From Streptomyces sioyaensis (lineage in GTDB: Bacteria > Actinomycetota > Actinomycetes > Streptomycetales > Streptomycetaceae): a stretch of 64,000 nucleotides of DNA. The stretch lies in assembly GCF_004122735.1 (NCBI RefSeq), contig NZ_SDIF01000007.1:57594-121593 (forward strand). Direction: 5' to 3'. A program made the translations under genes and the position numbers. Under the pieces are notes generated by a model. It saw only the letters and a program-made list of their open reading frames with translations, was not told where the DNA came from and did no database searches. This document shows positions 36,139 to 44,867 of this stretch, one piece after another (positions within the stretch are counted from its first letter, which is position 1; the number at the start of each line of letters is the position of its first letter).

Positions 36139-36450
36139 TCAGCAGGGGGTGTTCTTCACGTACAGCGCTCGTGGCCCCTGGGTCGTGCCGTAGCGGACGT
36201 CCTTCGTCGCTCCCTTGGGGAGGCTGCCGTGAGGGTCGCGGTGATGCGGGACGACGATGGTGAAGCACGAGGTCCGCTTGGTGCACAGATTCGTCAGGCG
36301 GACATAGCGCTGGCCGCCCTTGTTGAAGTACTTCCGGACCTTGACGCACTGCGGCGACCGGTCGGCGGCTGCCGCACTTGAAGCGGTGGTCAGCGTGACA
36401 GAGGCGCTGCACGCCACTATTGCCACCACTATGGCCAAGAATTTCCTCAT
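36139..36450 (-). CDS. Small secreted Cys-containing protein
   Basis: A 103-residue exported protein. The signal peptide (LAIVVAIVACSASVTLTTASSAAAA) probably ends at AAA-AD near residue 29. The mature part of about 74 residues has four Cys (SPQCVK, TNLCTK, RTSCFT, KNTPC), enough for two disulfides, and is basic. The pattern slightly recalls small beta-sandwich inhibitors such as tendamistat, but the similarity is too weak to name a function. Convergent with the TetR gene at 35457. Confidence 0.7.
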   Translation of the reverse strand: MRKFLAIVVAIVACSASVTLTTASSAAAADRSPQCVKVRKYFNKGGQRYVRLTNLCTKRTSCFTIVVPHHRDPHGSLPKGATKDVRYGTTQGPRALYVKNTPC

Positions 36451-36834
36451 GTGATCCCCCCGCTGGACAACTCGGTATTCCCCCGCGAAGCCCGTAGACG
36501 CTTCGCACGTTCATTCCCCATTGTCCACACTCACTCAGGGAAAATCAGCCCCGGGGGCCACACGGGGACACAAGCGCGACATGAGCGCGACCCTTTCGGA
36601 ACCGGGCCGGGCCGCCGGGGTACGGCTCCTCAACCCGTCGCCCGAGGAACGCCCGGGGGTCCCGCTCGCCGGCTCATGGACTGTTACGGAGCAGGTCAGG
36701 CTCCTGTTATCGCCGCGGGGCCGGCGCCGACCTCCGATGCGCAACCGGGTCTGCCGCTCACCGTTGGGGAGATAGTTCAATGCGCGACGGGCCAGGTTGG
36801 TCACATTCTCCGGTATGCCTTGTCTGCGCCTTCC

Positions 36835-36882
36835 CCTGGCCCTGGCCCTGCCCCTAGCCCTGCCCCTTCCCCTGGCCTTGGC
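36835..36882. repeat. Hexanucleotide repeat CCTGGC/CCTGCC
   Basis: Eight consecutive hexamers (CCTGGC, CCTGGC, CCTGCC, CCTAGC, CCTGCC, CCTTCC, CCTGGC, CTTGGC). Confidence 0.8.
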
Positions 36883-37154
36883 TCCTGCCCCCTCCCGCCC
36901 CCGCCCCGCCCCTCCCGCCTTGCCCGGACCAGCTCTGTCAGGACCCGCTCTGTCCAGACCTGCCGTGCCCGGCTCCACCGAGCACGGCAGGGCACTCCAC
37001 TGCACGGCCTGCCCGGCCCGGCACTCCCCGGCGACCCTCCCGGCCTGGCACCCTGCGCAGACCGCCAGCCGTATCTCCACGCCGCCCTCCGGCGCGCTCT
37101 GTCCGTGGCAAGCACCGGCACCGTCGGCCCCGACCCCACATGCCTCGGGCCCCG

Positions 37155-37270
37155 GCTCTGCATCTCTCGCCCGGCCCCGTACGTCTCGGGCCCCGGCCCC
37201 GTAACTTTCGCTCAGCCCCCTATCTCTCGCTCAGCCCGGTACTCTCGCTCGGCCCTGCATGTCTCGCCAG
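37155..37270. repeat. Degenerate 19-base repeats
   Basis: About six loosely similar units of 18-23 bases containing GGCCC-GTA-TCTCGC words, for example CCCGGCCCCGTACGTCTCG and CAGCCCGGTACTCTCGCT. They end about 100 bases before the DeoR gene stop. Confidence 0.5.
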
Positions 37271-37374
37271 GCCGCGAGCCAACGCCGCCGAAGGCCCGGA
37301 ACGGTGCCCGCGATCCGGACCAGCCGAAGAGCCTGGCAGTGGGTCGGTGCGCCGCCGGATCATCGGCCGGGAGG

Positions 37375-38178
37375 TCACTCGCCCGCAGACGGGCGTGCCG
37401 TCACCACCCGCAGGCCCCGGTCCGCGAACTCACGGCGGGTTGCCTCCCTCGCTCCGCTGTCCGTGATGAAGGTGTCAAAGACATCCGCGTCGCCGACCCG
37501 GGCGAAGCAGCGCTCGCCGATCTTGGACGAGTCCGCGACGACCACGGCACGCCGGGCGCGCTCGGCCATGAGGCGGTTGACCCGGGCCTCGGCCTCGTCG
37601 TGCACCGTGGCGCCCATCATCGGGTCCATGCCATTGGCGCCGATGAAGGCGATGTCGATGGAGATCTGCTGAAGCACCAACTCGCTGAAGGGGCCAACCA
37701 GTTCGAACGACCGTGAATGCGCCACCCCACCCGTGAGCACAATCTTGATCTGTGGCCGCACGGCCAGCTCGTTCGCAATGTTGAGGGAGTTGGTGACAAT
37801 CGTCAGATGCGGTTGTGGGCCCGCCTCCGCAAAGTCCGGACGGGTGGCGAGCACGCGGGCGATGGCCGTGGTCGTGGTGCCCCCGCTCAGTCCGACCACA
37901 TCCCCCCGTTCGACCAGCTTCGCCGCTGCGTTGGCGACTGCCTCCTTCTCCGCCGAGCGGTGCGCGTGCTTGTAGCGGATCGGCAGGTCGTACGCCACGG
38001 AGCTGAGCACCGCGCCGCCCCGGGTACGGGTCAGCAACTGCTGCTCCGCCAGGGCGTCCATGTCGCGCCGCATCGTGGCGGCCGAGACCTCCAGCGCGGT
38101 CGCGGCCTCCTCGACGTCCACCCGGCCCCGGTCCCCGAGCAGCTCAAGCAGTGCGTTCATCCGTTCATGGCGCTTCAT
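37375..38178 (-). CDS. DeoR-family regulator of the sugar locus
   Basis: A 267-residue DeoR/AgaR-type repressor. N-terminal winged HTH: RMNALLELLGDRGRVDVEEAATALEVSAATMRRDMDAL (residues 6-45), with LLTRTRGGAVL closing it. The C-terminal sugar-phosphate sensor domain has VGLSGGTTTTAIAR and FIGANGMDPMMGATVHDEAEARVN, ending in the typical DSSKIGERCFARVG. It lies downstream of the aldolase and isomerase genes on the same strand but 307 bases apart, so it probably has its own promoter. It likely responds to a sugar phosphate made by this pathway and controls the divergent MFS/isomerase promoters. Confidence 0.9.
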   Translation of the reverse strand: MKRHERMNALLELLGDRGRVDVEEAATALEVSAATMRRDMDALAEQQLLTRTRGGAVLSSVAYDLPIRYKHAHRSAEKEAVANAAAKLVERGDVVGLSGGTTTTAIARVLATRPDFAEAGPQPHLTIVTNSLNIANELAVRPQIKIVLTGGVAHSRSFELVGPFSELVLQQISIDIAFIGANGMDPMMGATVHDEAEARVNRLMAERARRAVVVADSSKIGERCFARVGDADVFDTFITDSGAREATRREFADRGLRVVTARPSAGE

Positions 38179-38485
38179 GGCGCGAGCCTAATTCGTTTCA
38201 GCAGGCCACGGTGGCGCGCGGTGGGCGCCGTCGTACTCCACTGGGCTCTCCTCCCTGTCGTTGCCCCGCCGGTGCTGCCGAGTCGTCTGCGTGATCATTC
38301 GCCGGGCGGGGCGGGGCGAGGCGTATGGATGGATGGCGTGCCGTGGCCACGCGCTGGGGGTGGGGCGGGTGGCCGGTCTGTCCGGCCGCCTCTGGCGGTC
38401 ACGGGGGCGAGGCGGTGGTGATTGCTTGTCCTCCAAGCGGCTCTGCCGGGGTGAGCTGCCGAAGGGAAGGCCACTGCCTCTGCCG
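38179..38485. other. Intergenic region between aldolase and DeoR genes
   Basis: About 300 bases, no gene seen. Promoter for the DeoR gene is expected near 38180-38210, where the sequence is slightly AT-richer. Confidence 0.4.
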
Positions 38486-39367
38486 TCACCCCCGGGCCGG
38501 GGCCTGGGCTGCGTACTGGCCCGGGACCGCCGCCGGAGTGCCCAGGACGTCCAGGAGACGTGCCGCTTCCTCGGCCACTGCCGCCCGGGCCGGCTTGATG
38601 TACTTCCGCGAGTCGACGAGCGCCGGGTCGGCATCCAGCGTCTGCCGTATCGAGTGGGTGAAGACGGAGACCAGATGAGTGGAGATATTGATCTTCGTCA
38701 TTCCGGCGGCGATGGCGCGGCGCAGTTCGTCGTCCGGCACCCCGGAGGAGCCGTGCAGAACCAGCGGCACCGGCAGGGTGGAGTGCAGCGCCGCGATGAG
38801 TTCCTTGTCGAGTACGGCCGTGCGTTCCTGCATCGCATGCGAGGAACCGACAGCCACGGCGAGGGCATCGACGCCCGTTGCGCGGACGAAGGCCAGGGCC
38901 TCATCCGGGTTGGTGCGCACCCCTGGTGCGTGGACCCCGTCCTTGCCGCCGATCTCGCCGAGTTCGGCCTCGACGTAGGCGCCGCGCTCATGGCACCAGG
39001 CCGTGAGTTCGGCGGTGGTGGCGACGTTCTGTTCATACGGGAGGGCGGAGGCGTCCACCATGACCGAGCCCACCCCGGCGGTGATGCCCTGCTGGACCAG
39101 CTCCGTGTCGGTGATGTGGTCGAGGTGTACCGCGATCCGGGCGGTGGACTCCTCAGCGAGGGCGAGGGTGGCACGTGTGAGGGGCCGCAGGCTGCCGTGA
39201 TAGCGGATGCAGTTCTCACTGATCTGCAGGATCAAGGGGATGCCGGTGCGCTCGGCGGCGGTGACGAGTGCCTCGGCGGTCTCCAGATGGATGACGTTGA
39301 ACGCCGCGGCACCGACCCGCGCCGCACGCGCGGCGTCGATGATCGATGAGGTCGGAACTAGGGGCAT
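38486..39367 (-). CDS. Class II fructose/tagatose-bisphosphate aldolase family
   Basis: A 293-residue zinc-dependent aldolase. Zn-ligand His and catalytic Asp in VHLDHITDTE, EAELGEIGGKDG with the conserved acidic pair, Zn His in AVGSSHAMQ and VLHGSSGVPD, and phosphate-binding GMTKINISTHL. These are the KbaY/GatY/FbaA signatures. The linked SIS isomerase and DeoR regulator suggest tagatose-1,6-bisphosphate or another amino-sugar-derived substrate rather than central glycolysis. Last gene of a two-gene unit with the SIS gene, 74 bases downstream of it. Confidence 0.88.
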   Translation of the reverse strand: MPLVPTSSIIDAARAARVGAAAFNVIHLETAEALVTAAERTGIPLILQISENCIRYHGSLRPLTRATLALAEESTARIAVHLDHITDTELVQQGITAGVGSVMVDASALPYEQNVATTAELTAWCHERGAYVEAELGEIGGKDGVHAPGVRTNPDEALAFVRATGVDALAVAVGSSHAMQERTAVLDKELIAALHSTLPVPLVLHGSSGVPDDELRRAIAAGMTKINISTHLVSVFTHSIRQTLDADPALVDSRKYIKPARAAVAEEAARLLDVLGTPAAVPGQYAAQAPARG

Positions 39368-39441
39368 GGGACGCTGACTCCCTTGCGGGTGGGGCTGGTT
39401 GACGTGAGGCAGGCGGGTGAGGCGCGCGGAGAGGCGGGCGG

Positions 39442-40347
39442 CTACGAGGCGGCCGGCGCTTCGAGCATCACCGAACGGGTCAGGCTGCGCGGGTTGTCCG
39501 GATCCAGGCCGCGGGCGCGGGCCCGTTCCAGTGCCACCCGCTGGACCAGCACCAGGTCCGCCAGCGGATCGCGGGCATGGCGCACGAAGCGGGCACCGGT
39601 CCGCACCACATCGGCCTCCAGCCCGTCCGGAGCATGGCCGAACAGCCAGGTCACCCGGCCCGGTGCGGCTATCGCGATCGGACCGTGGCGGTACTCCATC
39701 GCGGGGTAGGACTCCGTCCAGCTCTGCGACGCCTCCCGCATCTTGAGCGCCGCCTCATTGGCCAGACCGAACGTCCAGCCCGTGCCGAGGAAGGAGAACT
39801 GCTCGGCGTCCACCCACTCCTTCTCCACCGGTGCGACCAGTGCCTCTTCCGCGTCGGTCACCGCCCGGGAGACGTCCTCGCCCAGATGCGCGCGCAGCAG
39901 CGTCAGCGCCGTCGTGGCGAAACGGGTCTGCACCACCGACTTCTCATCGGCGAACGGCAGCGCGACCGTCCGGTCGGAGAGGGTGACCGCCGGAGTCTCG
40001 GGATCGCCGATGATCGTCACCGTCGGGATGCGCCCCTTGACGGCATCGAGCACGCGCAGGACCTCGGTCGTGGTGCCGGACCGTGTAATGGCCACCACTG
40101 CGTCATAGCCGCGGTCGCTGCCGAGGAAGGCCTCGGAGGCGGCGAACGGATCCGTCACCCCCTGGCCGGCCGCCTCCCGCAGCGCCGCGTACGACTGCGC
40201 CATGAACCATGACGTTCCGCAGCCGATGACTGCCACCCGCTGTCCGGCCTCGGGCAGCGGACCGGCCGCCGCACCGAGCCGCGCGGCCTCCCGCCAGGTC
40301 TCCGGCTGACTGTGCAGCTCCTGTTCCATGTATGAGATCTCGCTCAT
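39442..40347 (-). CDS. SIS-domain sugar isomerase/deaminase (AgaS-like)
   Basis: A 301-residue protein with two SIS domains. First: RVAVIGCGTSWFMAQSYAALREAAG and VVAITRSGTTTEVLRVLDAVKGR, the phosphosugar-binding Ser/Thr-rich loop. Second: FSFLGTGWTFGLANEAALKMREAS and MEYRHGPIAIAAPG, as in the isomerase half of glucosamine-6-phosphate synthase and in AgaS. It lacks a glutaminase domain, so it more likely isomerises or deaminates an amino-sugar phosphate. The ATG at 40347 has a GGGAGG site; the frame is open 300 bases upstream without support. First gene of the minus-strand unit. Confidence 0.87.
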   Translation of the reverse strand: MSEISYMEQELHSQPETWREAARLGAAAGPLPEAGQRVAVIGCGTSWFMAQSYAALREAAGQGVTDPFAASEAFLGSDRGYDAVVAITRSGTTTEVLRVLDAVKGRIPTVTIIGDPETPAVTLSDRTVALPFADEKSVVQTRFATTALTLLRAHLGEDVSRAVTDAEEALVAPVEKEWVDAEQFSFLGTGWTFGLANEAALKMREASQSWTESYPAMEYRHGPIAIAAPGRVTWLFGHAPDGLEADVVRTGARFVRHARDPLADLVLVQRVALERARARGLDPDNPRSLTRSVMLEAPAAS

Positions 40348-40721
40348 GGCCACCCTCCCGTGACGTTCCTTGCACTGCGTAGAACTTGGTTGCACAAAAC
40401 TGCAATATTCGGCTTCGTTGCAATCGACTGTACGCAGAAATCTCGCAGCGTTCCATCCCTCGAACGAGTGGGCGCACCAGAGGGGCGGGAAGGCTGCCGG
40501 CCTGATGTGGGCGCCTGATGTGGGCCTGATGGGCCAAGCGCGCACAGGACTGCGGCCTGCGATTGGTCGGATGGCCGGGCGGGGTGGATGCGGGGAGGAG
40601 GGGTGACAGGGAGGTGACGTGAAGGTGTTGACAGCTGCGTGAAAGGCGCCGAATACTCGCAAGATCAGTCACGCACGTTTCGTCATGCAGCAAGGCCCGC
40701 CCGCCGCACAAAGGACTTCCC
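40348..40721. other. Divergent promoter region of the sugar locus
   Basis: About 370 bases between the SIS gene and the sugar transporter gene. The left third is AT-rich and holds the operator-like repeats at 40390-40423; the middle is GC-rich without features; the right end (40620-40720) should hold the transporter promoter. Confidence 0.5.
40390..40423. promoter_or_regulatory. Operator-like TTGCA repeats
   Basis: An inverted repeat TTGCA-CAAAAC-TGCAA (40390-40405) followed by a third half site TTGCAA (40418-40423), in an AT-rich patch 43 bases upstream of the SIS gene start. A reasonable binding site for the DeoR-family regulator. Confidence 0.5.
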
Positions 40722-42188
40722 GTGTCCACTGCCACGCTCTCCGCGACGCCCCCGCCGCCCTCACCCGAGACCGCACGCCGCACCGGCAGGCTGTTCGCAC
40801 TCACCGGCGCCGTCGTCGGCGTCATCTACGGCTACGACACCGGCAGCATCTCCGGTGCCCTGGTGTTCCTGAGCAAGGACTTCCATCTCACCGAGGCTGA
40901 AAAAGGCCTGGTCAACAGCATCTTGGTGGGCGGCTCCATCGTGGGCGCCCTGATCGGCGGCAAGCTCGCCGACGCCCTGGGCCGCAAGGCCGCGATGCTG
41001 ATCGTCGCCGGCTCCTACGCCGTGTTCGTCGCGCTCTCCGCCCTCGCGCCCGACGTCATCGTGCTGGACGTGGTCCGCTTCCTGCTCGGCGTCGCCATCG
41101 GCATCTCGATCGTCGCCGCCCCGCTCTATGTCGCCGAATCGACACCGGCACGTATCCGCGGAGCCTCCGTCGCCGCCTACCAAGTCGCCACGGTCGCGGG
41201 CATCGTCATCACATATTTCGTCAACTGGGGCCTGTCCGGCGGCGGTCACTGGCGGTGGATGCTCGGCCTCTCCGCGATCCCCGCCGCACTCGTCCTGATC
41301 CCGCTGCTCCGGCTGCCGGACACCCCACGCTGGTACGTCCTCAAGGGGCGCACGGAACGGGCCGTCGAGGTCATGGCGATGACCGACCCGGATGTCGATC
41401 CGCGGGCCGAGGTCGCCGCTGTGGGAGCGGCGCTCGCCGAGGAGAGCGGCGGCTCGGCGCGCTCCATGCTGCGCAAGCCGTATGCCCGTGCCGCACTCTT
41501 CGTCGTCGGCCTCGGGTTCTTCTGCCAGATCACCGGCATCAACGCCGTGACGTACTACAGCCCGCAGATCTTCGAGGAGATGGGCTTCACCGGCAACGGC
41601 CAGAACTTCCTGCTGCCGTCCTTCGTCCAGCTCGCCTCGCTGGCCGCGACGGTGCTCGCCATCCTCATCATCGACCGGCTCGGACGCCGGCTGGTGCTGC
41701 TCAGCGGCATCGGCACGATGGCCGTGATGCTCGCCGTCCTGACCGCGGTCTTCGGCACGGGCGAGCTGCACGGTGCCATGACCTGGGTGGGTTTCGCGGC
41801 CATTCTGCTGTTCACCGCCGCCTTCAACTTCGGCTTCGGCTCACTGATCTGGGTCTATGCGAGCGAGGCGTTCCCCGCCCAGCTGCGCTCGACGGGGGCG
41901 TCGGTCATGCTCACGGCCGACCTGGTGGCCAACCTCCTGATCGCCCAGTTCTTCCCCTCGCTGATGGCATGGGCGGGCGCCGCCCGGACGTTCGCCGGGC
42001 TCGGCGTCCTCGCGCTCGCCGCCCTGGTCTTCGCTTTCGTCACCGCGCCCGAGACCAAGGGGCGCCAACTGGAAGAGATCCAGGACTACTGGCGCAATGG
42101 GGGACGCTGGCCCGCACCACTTGCACCGGGCTCCGCGAGCCCCGACCCGCACCGCGATGCGGCGCTGCCTCCGACCACGACTGCGTAG
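40722..42188 (+). CDS. Sugar porter family MFS transporter
   Basis: A 488-residue, 12-helix sugar:proton symporter. Family motifs: GYDTGSISGAL in helix 1, GGKLADALGRKAAML between helices 2 and 3, PDTPRWYVLKGR after helix 6, GINAVTYYSPQIFEEMG in helix 7, IIDRLGRRLVLL, and PETKGRQLEEIQDYW after helix 12. GTG start at 40722. Divergent from the SIS/aldolase unit; it presumably imports the sugar that those enzymes degrade, with control by the DeoR regulator. The exact sugar cannot be inferred. Confidence 0.92.
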   Translation: MSTATLSATPPPPSPETARRTGRLFALTGAVVGVIYGYDTGSISGALVFLSKDFHLTEAEKGLVNSILVGGSIVGALIGGKLADALGRKAAMLIVAGSYAVFVALSALAPDVIVLDVVRFLLGVAIGISIVAAPLYVAESTPARIRGASVAAYQVATVAGIVITYFVNWGLSGGGHWRWMLGLSAIPAALVLIPLLRLPDTPRWYVLKGRTERAVEVMAMTDPDVDPRAEVAAVGAALAEESGGSARSMLRKPYARAALFVVGLGFFCQITGINAVTYYSPQIFEEMGFTGNGQNFLLPSFVQLASLAATVLAILIIDRLGRRLVLLSGIGTMAVMLAVLTAVFGTGELHGAMTWVGFAAILLFTAAFNFGFGSLIWVYASEAFPAQLRSTGASVMLTADLVANLLIAQFFPSLMAWAGAARTFAGLGVLALAALVFAFVTAPETKGRQLEEIQDYWRNGGRWPAPLAPGSASPDPHRDAALPPTTTA

Positions 42189-42197
42189 AGGGGGGAT

Positions 42198-42230
42198 GGC
42201 GGGGTCCCTGGAGTCCCGGTGCTCCCCGCC
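42198..42230. terminator. Weak hairpin after the sugar transporter gene
   Basis: A 7-bp stem GGCGGGG/CCCCGCC with a 19-base loop between convergent genes. Marginal. Confidence 0.35.
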
Positions 42231-42283
42231 TGCCGCGGCACGGTGCAGCTGTGCAGCTGCCTGCTCACCGCGGGGTTGCCGTT

Positions 42284-42583
42284 TCAGGACGGCAGTTGCT
42301 CCCGGTACTGCTCCAGCGCGGGCGCCGTCGTCGTCGCCACGAACTCGGTGACCCGGTACTCACACACGCCGGCGAGGACGAAGGGGTCCTCGGCCACGAT
42401 CCGCTCGACGGTCGCACGGTCCGGCCCGGCAGCGAGAATGACGCCGCCGTCGCGCGGCACCTTGCGGCCGGCGGCGAGGAAATGCCCCGCGGCGTACCCC
42501 CTCTTCAGCCACTCCACGTGGTCCTCAAGGGCCTCGTCGACGCGTGCGAGGGGTGCGGTATAGGTCAATTCCAGTACGAACAT
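42284..42583 (-). CDS. YciI-like protein
   Basis: A 99-residue YciI-domain protein (dimeric alpha-beta ferredoxin-like fold). MFVLELTYTAPLARVDEAL, then EHVEW-type segment DHVEWLKRGYAAGHFLAAGRK and GGVILAAGPDRATVERIVAEDPFV carry the conserved His and Asp of the putative active site. The cellular role of the family is poorly defined. A -10-like TATATT ends six bases before the ATG and there is no ribosome site, so the mRNA may be leaderless. Confidence 0.88.
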   Translation of the reverse strand: MFVLELTYTAPLARVDEALEDHVEWLKRGYAAGHFLAAGRKVPRDGGVILAAGPDRATVERIVAEDPFVLAGVCEYRVTEFVATTTAPALEQYREQLPS

Positions 42584-42589
42584 GGCTGC

Positions 42590-42595
42590 AATATA
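42590..42595 (-). promoter_or_regulatory. Candidate -10 box of the YciI gene
   Basis: TATATT on the minus strand, six bases before the ATG, in an otherwise GC-rich stretch. This spacing predicts a transcript starting at the A of ATG. Confidence 0.4.
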
Positions 42596-42764
42596 GAGGA
42601 GGTGCCGGGCGCGGCCGCTGCCTCTCCCGGTAGGGGACGTTCCGCCCCGGGCGGGCCACCCCTGGCTCGCCGTCGGCTCGGTGCCGCGGGCCCATCGGGA
42701 TCCGCCCGCGAGCCGATCCGCCCGCTCCGGGCTCGCTCAGCGGTTCGGTAGCGTGGTGGCCACC

Positions 42765-43469
42765 ATGGACACTCCCGGAACGCTCTCCTGCGACGACGAA
42801 CTGCGGCACTGGCCCACCGACGAAACCCAGGCGCGCGCGGTGCAGGACCGGTTGCGGCCCCGTGTGCGGCTCGATGAAACAGGGCCGGAGCCGGGGTTCG
42901 ACGGCACCGTGGTCGGCGTGGACGTGGCCTACGACGACGCACGCGATGTCGTCGCCGCGGCCGCCGTCGCGCTGGACGCCCGTACGCTCGCCGTCGTCGA
43001 CGAAGCCACCGCTGTCGGGCAGGTCTCCTTTCCGTACGTCCCGGGACTGCTCGCCTTCCGTGAGATTCCCACCGTGCTCGACGCGCTCGCCCGCCTCGCC
43101 CGCGTTCCTGACCTCGTGGTCTGCGACGGCTACGGGCTGGCGCACCCGCGACGCTTCGGGCTGGCCAGCCATCTGGGGGTGCTGACGGGGCTGCCCACCA
43201 TCGGTGTGGCCAAGAACCCCTTCACGTTCCGGTACGCACCCCCCGGGCCCGACCGCGGCGCCACCTCCCCGCTGCTGGACGGCGCCGAGGAGGTGGGCCG
43301 TGCGCTGCGTACCCAAAAGGGCGTCAAGCCGGTCTTCGTCTCCGTGGGGCACCGCGTCGACCTCGACCGGGCCTGTGCGCATACGCTCCGCCTGGCGGCC
43401 CGCTACCGCCTTCCGGAGACGACGCGCGCCGCCGACGCGCTGTGCCGGAAGGCGCTCGCGGCCGCCTGA
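42765..43469 (+). CDS. nfi: Endonuclease V (deoxyinosine 3' endonuclease)
   Basis: A 234-residue DNA repair enzyme that nicks DNA one base 3' of deoxyinosine. Motifs: TVVGVDVAYDDA with the first catalytic Asp, FPYVPGLLAFREIPTVLDAL, CDGYGLAHPRRFGLASHLGV with the metal Asp and His, PTIGVAKNPF, and KPVFVSVGHRVDL. All expected acidic residues are present. Start at the ATG at 42765; the open frame extends 84 bases upstream without a ribosome site. Monocistronic, divergent from the YciI gene. Confidence 0.93.
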   Translation: MDTPGTLSCDDELRHWPTDETQARAVQDRLRPRVRLDETGPEPGFDGTVVGVDVAYDDARDVVAAAAVALDARTLAVVDEATAVGQVSFPYVPGLLAFREIPTVLDALARLARVPDLVVCDGYGLAHPRRFGLASHLGVLTGLPTIGVAKNPFTFRYAPPGPDRGATSPLLDGAEEVGRALRTQKGVKPVFVSVGHRVDLDRACAHTLRLAARYRLPETTRAADALCRKALAAA

Positions 43470-43492
43470 GGTGGACCGGCGAGGGATCCGCG

Positions 43493-44698
43493 CTACTCCT
43501 GGACGACGCGGAACGTGATGCCCGCCTCCTGGAGGCGAGCGGTGAGCGCATCCCCCATGGCGACCGCGGTCGTCACCTGGCCCGCGGTCTCCGGCAGATC
43601 GTCGAAGGCCAGGCTGAGCGCCGACTCGGCAAGCATCTTCGCCGTCTCGTCGTAGCCGGGGTCGCCGCCCGCGACCTCGGTGACCAGGCGCCTGCCGCCG
43701 GCGGAGGCGACGAAGCGCACCTTGAACCAGCTGCGCGCACGGCGTTCGGGGCCCGGCCCGTCGCCCGGCTCCAGGCGCCCCGACAACCAGCGCCGTGCGG
43801 GCGGCACCTGGGCGAGCGCACACAGGGCCCCCGCTCCCAGCGCACCGCCGACGGCGATCGGCAGCCGCTGTACGCCCGCGTAGTGGCGATAGCGGAAATC
43901 GGGTCCGTAGCGCTCCAGCGCGGCGGCCGAGCGCGCGACGATCTGCGCGTCGACGGTGGGCAACGGCACACCCCAGGTCCGGGTTTCGCGGCTCTTGAGG
44001 GGCGGGCCGAGGGGCGCGCGCACCGTGCGGCCGGCCGGTCGCGGTGCGGCCCGCTGCCGTTCGCGGGCGGCCCGCGCCATGGCGACCGGGCGCGAGGCGG
44101 CGGTCAGCACGGAGGCCAGCGTGCCTCCGGAGAACGTGGCATTGCTCCGGACGAATCCGTCGATCCGCACGGGGACGCCTTCGGGGAGGAGCCCGACCGT
44201 GAAGAGCACGCCCAGATCGTGCGGGACGGAGTCGAAGCCGCCGGCATGGACGAGGCGGGCGCCCGTGGCGCGGGCGGTCGCGTGGTGCCGGAGGTACATC
44301 CGGTCGATGAACTCCGACTCCCCGGACAGATCGACATAGTCGGTGCCGGCCGCGGCGCACGCGGCCACCAGCGGCTCACCGTGGAGCACATAGGGGCCGA
44401 CGGTCGTTACCAGTACCCGGGTGTCGGCGGCCAGCGCGCGCAGCGAGTCCGCGTCGCCGCTGTCGGCCCGCAGCAGCGGCAGCTCGGCACAGGCCGGGTC
44501 GATCTTCGCCAGCCGGTCGCGCAGCTGCTCCAGTTTCGCGGTGTTGCGCCCGGCCAGGGCCCAGCGGCAGTCCTTGGGGGCGTGTTCCGCGAGGTATTCG
44601 GCCGTGAGCGCGCCGGCGAAACCGGTCGCGCCGTAGAGGACGAGGTCATGGGCCCGTCCAGTGGTGTCCTGCCGTCGCATCTGCGTCCTCTCCAGCAC
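43493..44698 (-). CDS. Saccharopine dehydrogenase-like NADP-binding protein
   Basis: A 401-residue protein of the family that includes mycobacterial trans-acting enoyl reductases. N-terminal Rossmann fold: LVLYGATGFAGALTAEYLAEH and WALAGRNTAKLEQLRDRL; LVTTVGPYVLHGEPLVAACAAAGTDYVDLSGE is the family hallmark. The C-terminal part has FKVRFVASAGGRRLVTEVAGGDPGYDETAKMLAESAL. It probably reduces a lipid- or polyketide-type substrate or acts as an oxidoreductase; true lysine-pathway function is unlikely. Second Met at codon 7 is also possible as start. Convergent with endonuclease V. Confidence 0.82.
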   Translation of the reverse strand: MLERTQMRRQDTTGRAHDLVLYGATGFAGALTAEYLAEHAPKDCRWALAGRNTAKLEQLRDRLAKIDPACAELPLLRADSGDADSLRALAADTRVLVTTVGPYVLHGEPLVAACAAAGTDYVDLSGESEFIDRMYLRHHATARATGARLVHAGGFDSVPHDLGVLFTVGLLPEGVPVRIDGFVRSNATFSGGTLASVLTAASRPVAMARAARERQRAAPRPAGRTVRAPLGPPLKSRETRTWGVPLPTVDAQIVARSAAALERYGPDFRYRHYAGVQRLPIAVGGALGAGALCALAQVPPARRWLSGRLEPGDGPGPERRARSWFKVRFVASAGGRRLVTEVAGGDPGYDETAKMLAESALSLAFDDLPETAGQVTTAVAMGDALTARLQEAGITFRVVQE

Positions 44699-44867
44699 CC
44701 GCGTGATCTGAAGTCCGGACCCTAGGCAGTCACCGTCGCCCCGTCAACGCCCGTTTGTGGCAACTCCCTTGGGCGTCCGAGGAACGGCGCGGAGCGCGGC
44801 GTGCAGTCTTGACAGTGCGTCGGCACGGGGCCAGATTCACGGAGAGCACCATGACGTAGGACGTCCG
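44699..44867. other. Intergenic region upstream of the NanT-like transporter
   Basis: No feature beyond the expected divergent promoters. I see no operator-like palindrome. Confidence 0.4.

Larger units (their letters stand above)
36451..37374. other. Repeat-rich non-coding region
   Basis: About 920 bases without a credible gene; long open frames across it are proline- or arginine-rich and reflect GC content. It holds a hexamer repeat (36835-36882) and a block of degenerate units of about 19 bases ending in TCTCGC (about 37155-37270). Confidence 0.6.

Noticed and set aside
36451..37716. 421-codon plus-strand ORF
   Set aside because: It runs through low-complexity repeats and the antisense of the DeoR gene; no ribosome site and no recognisable domain.
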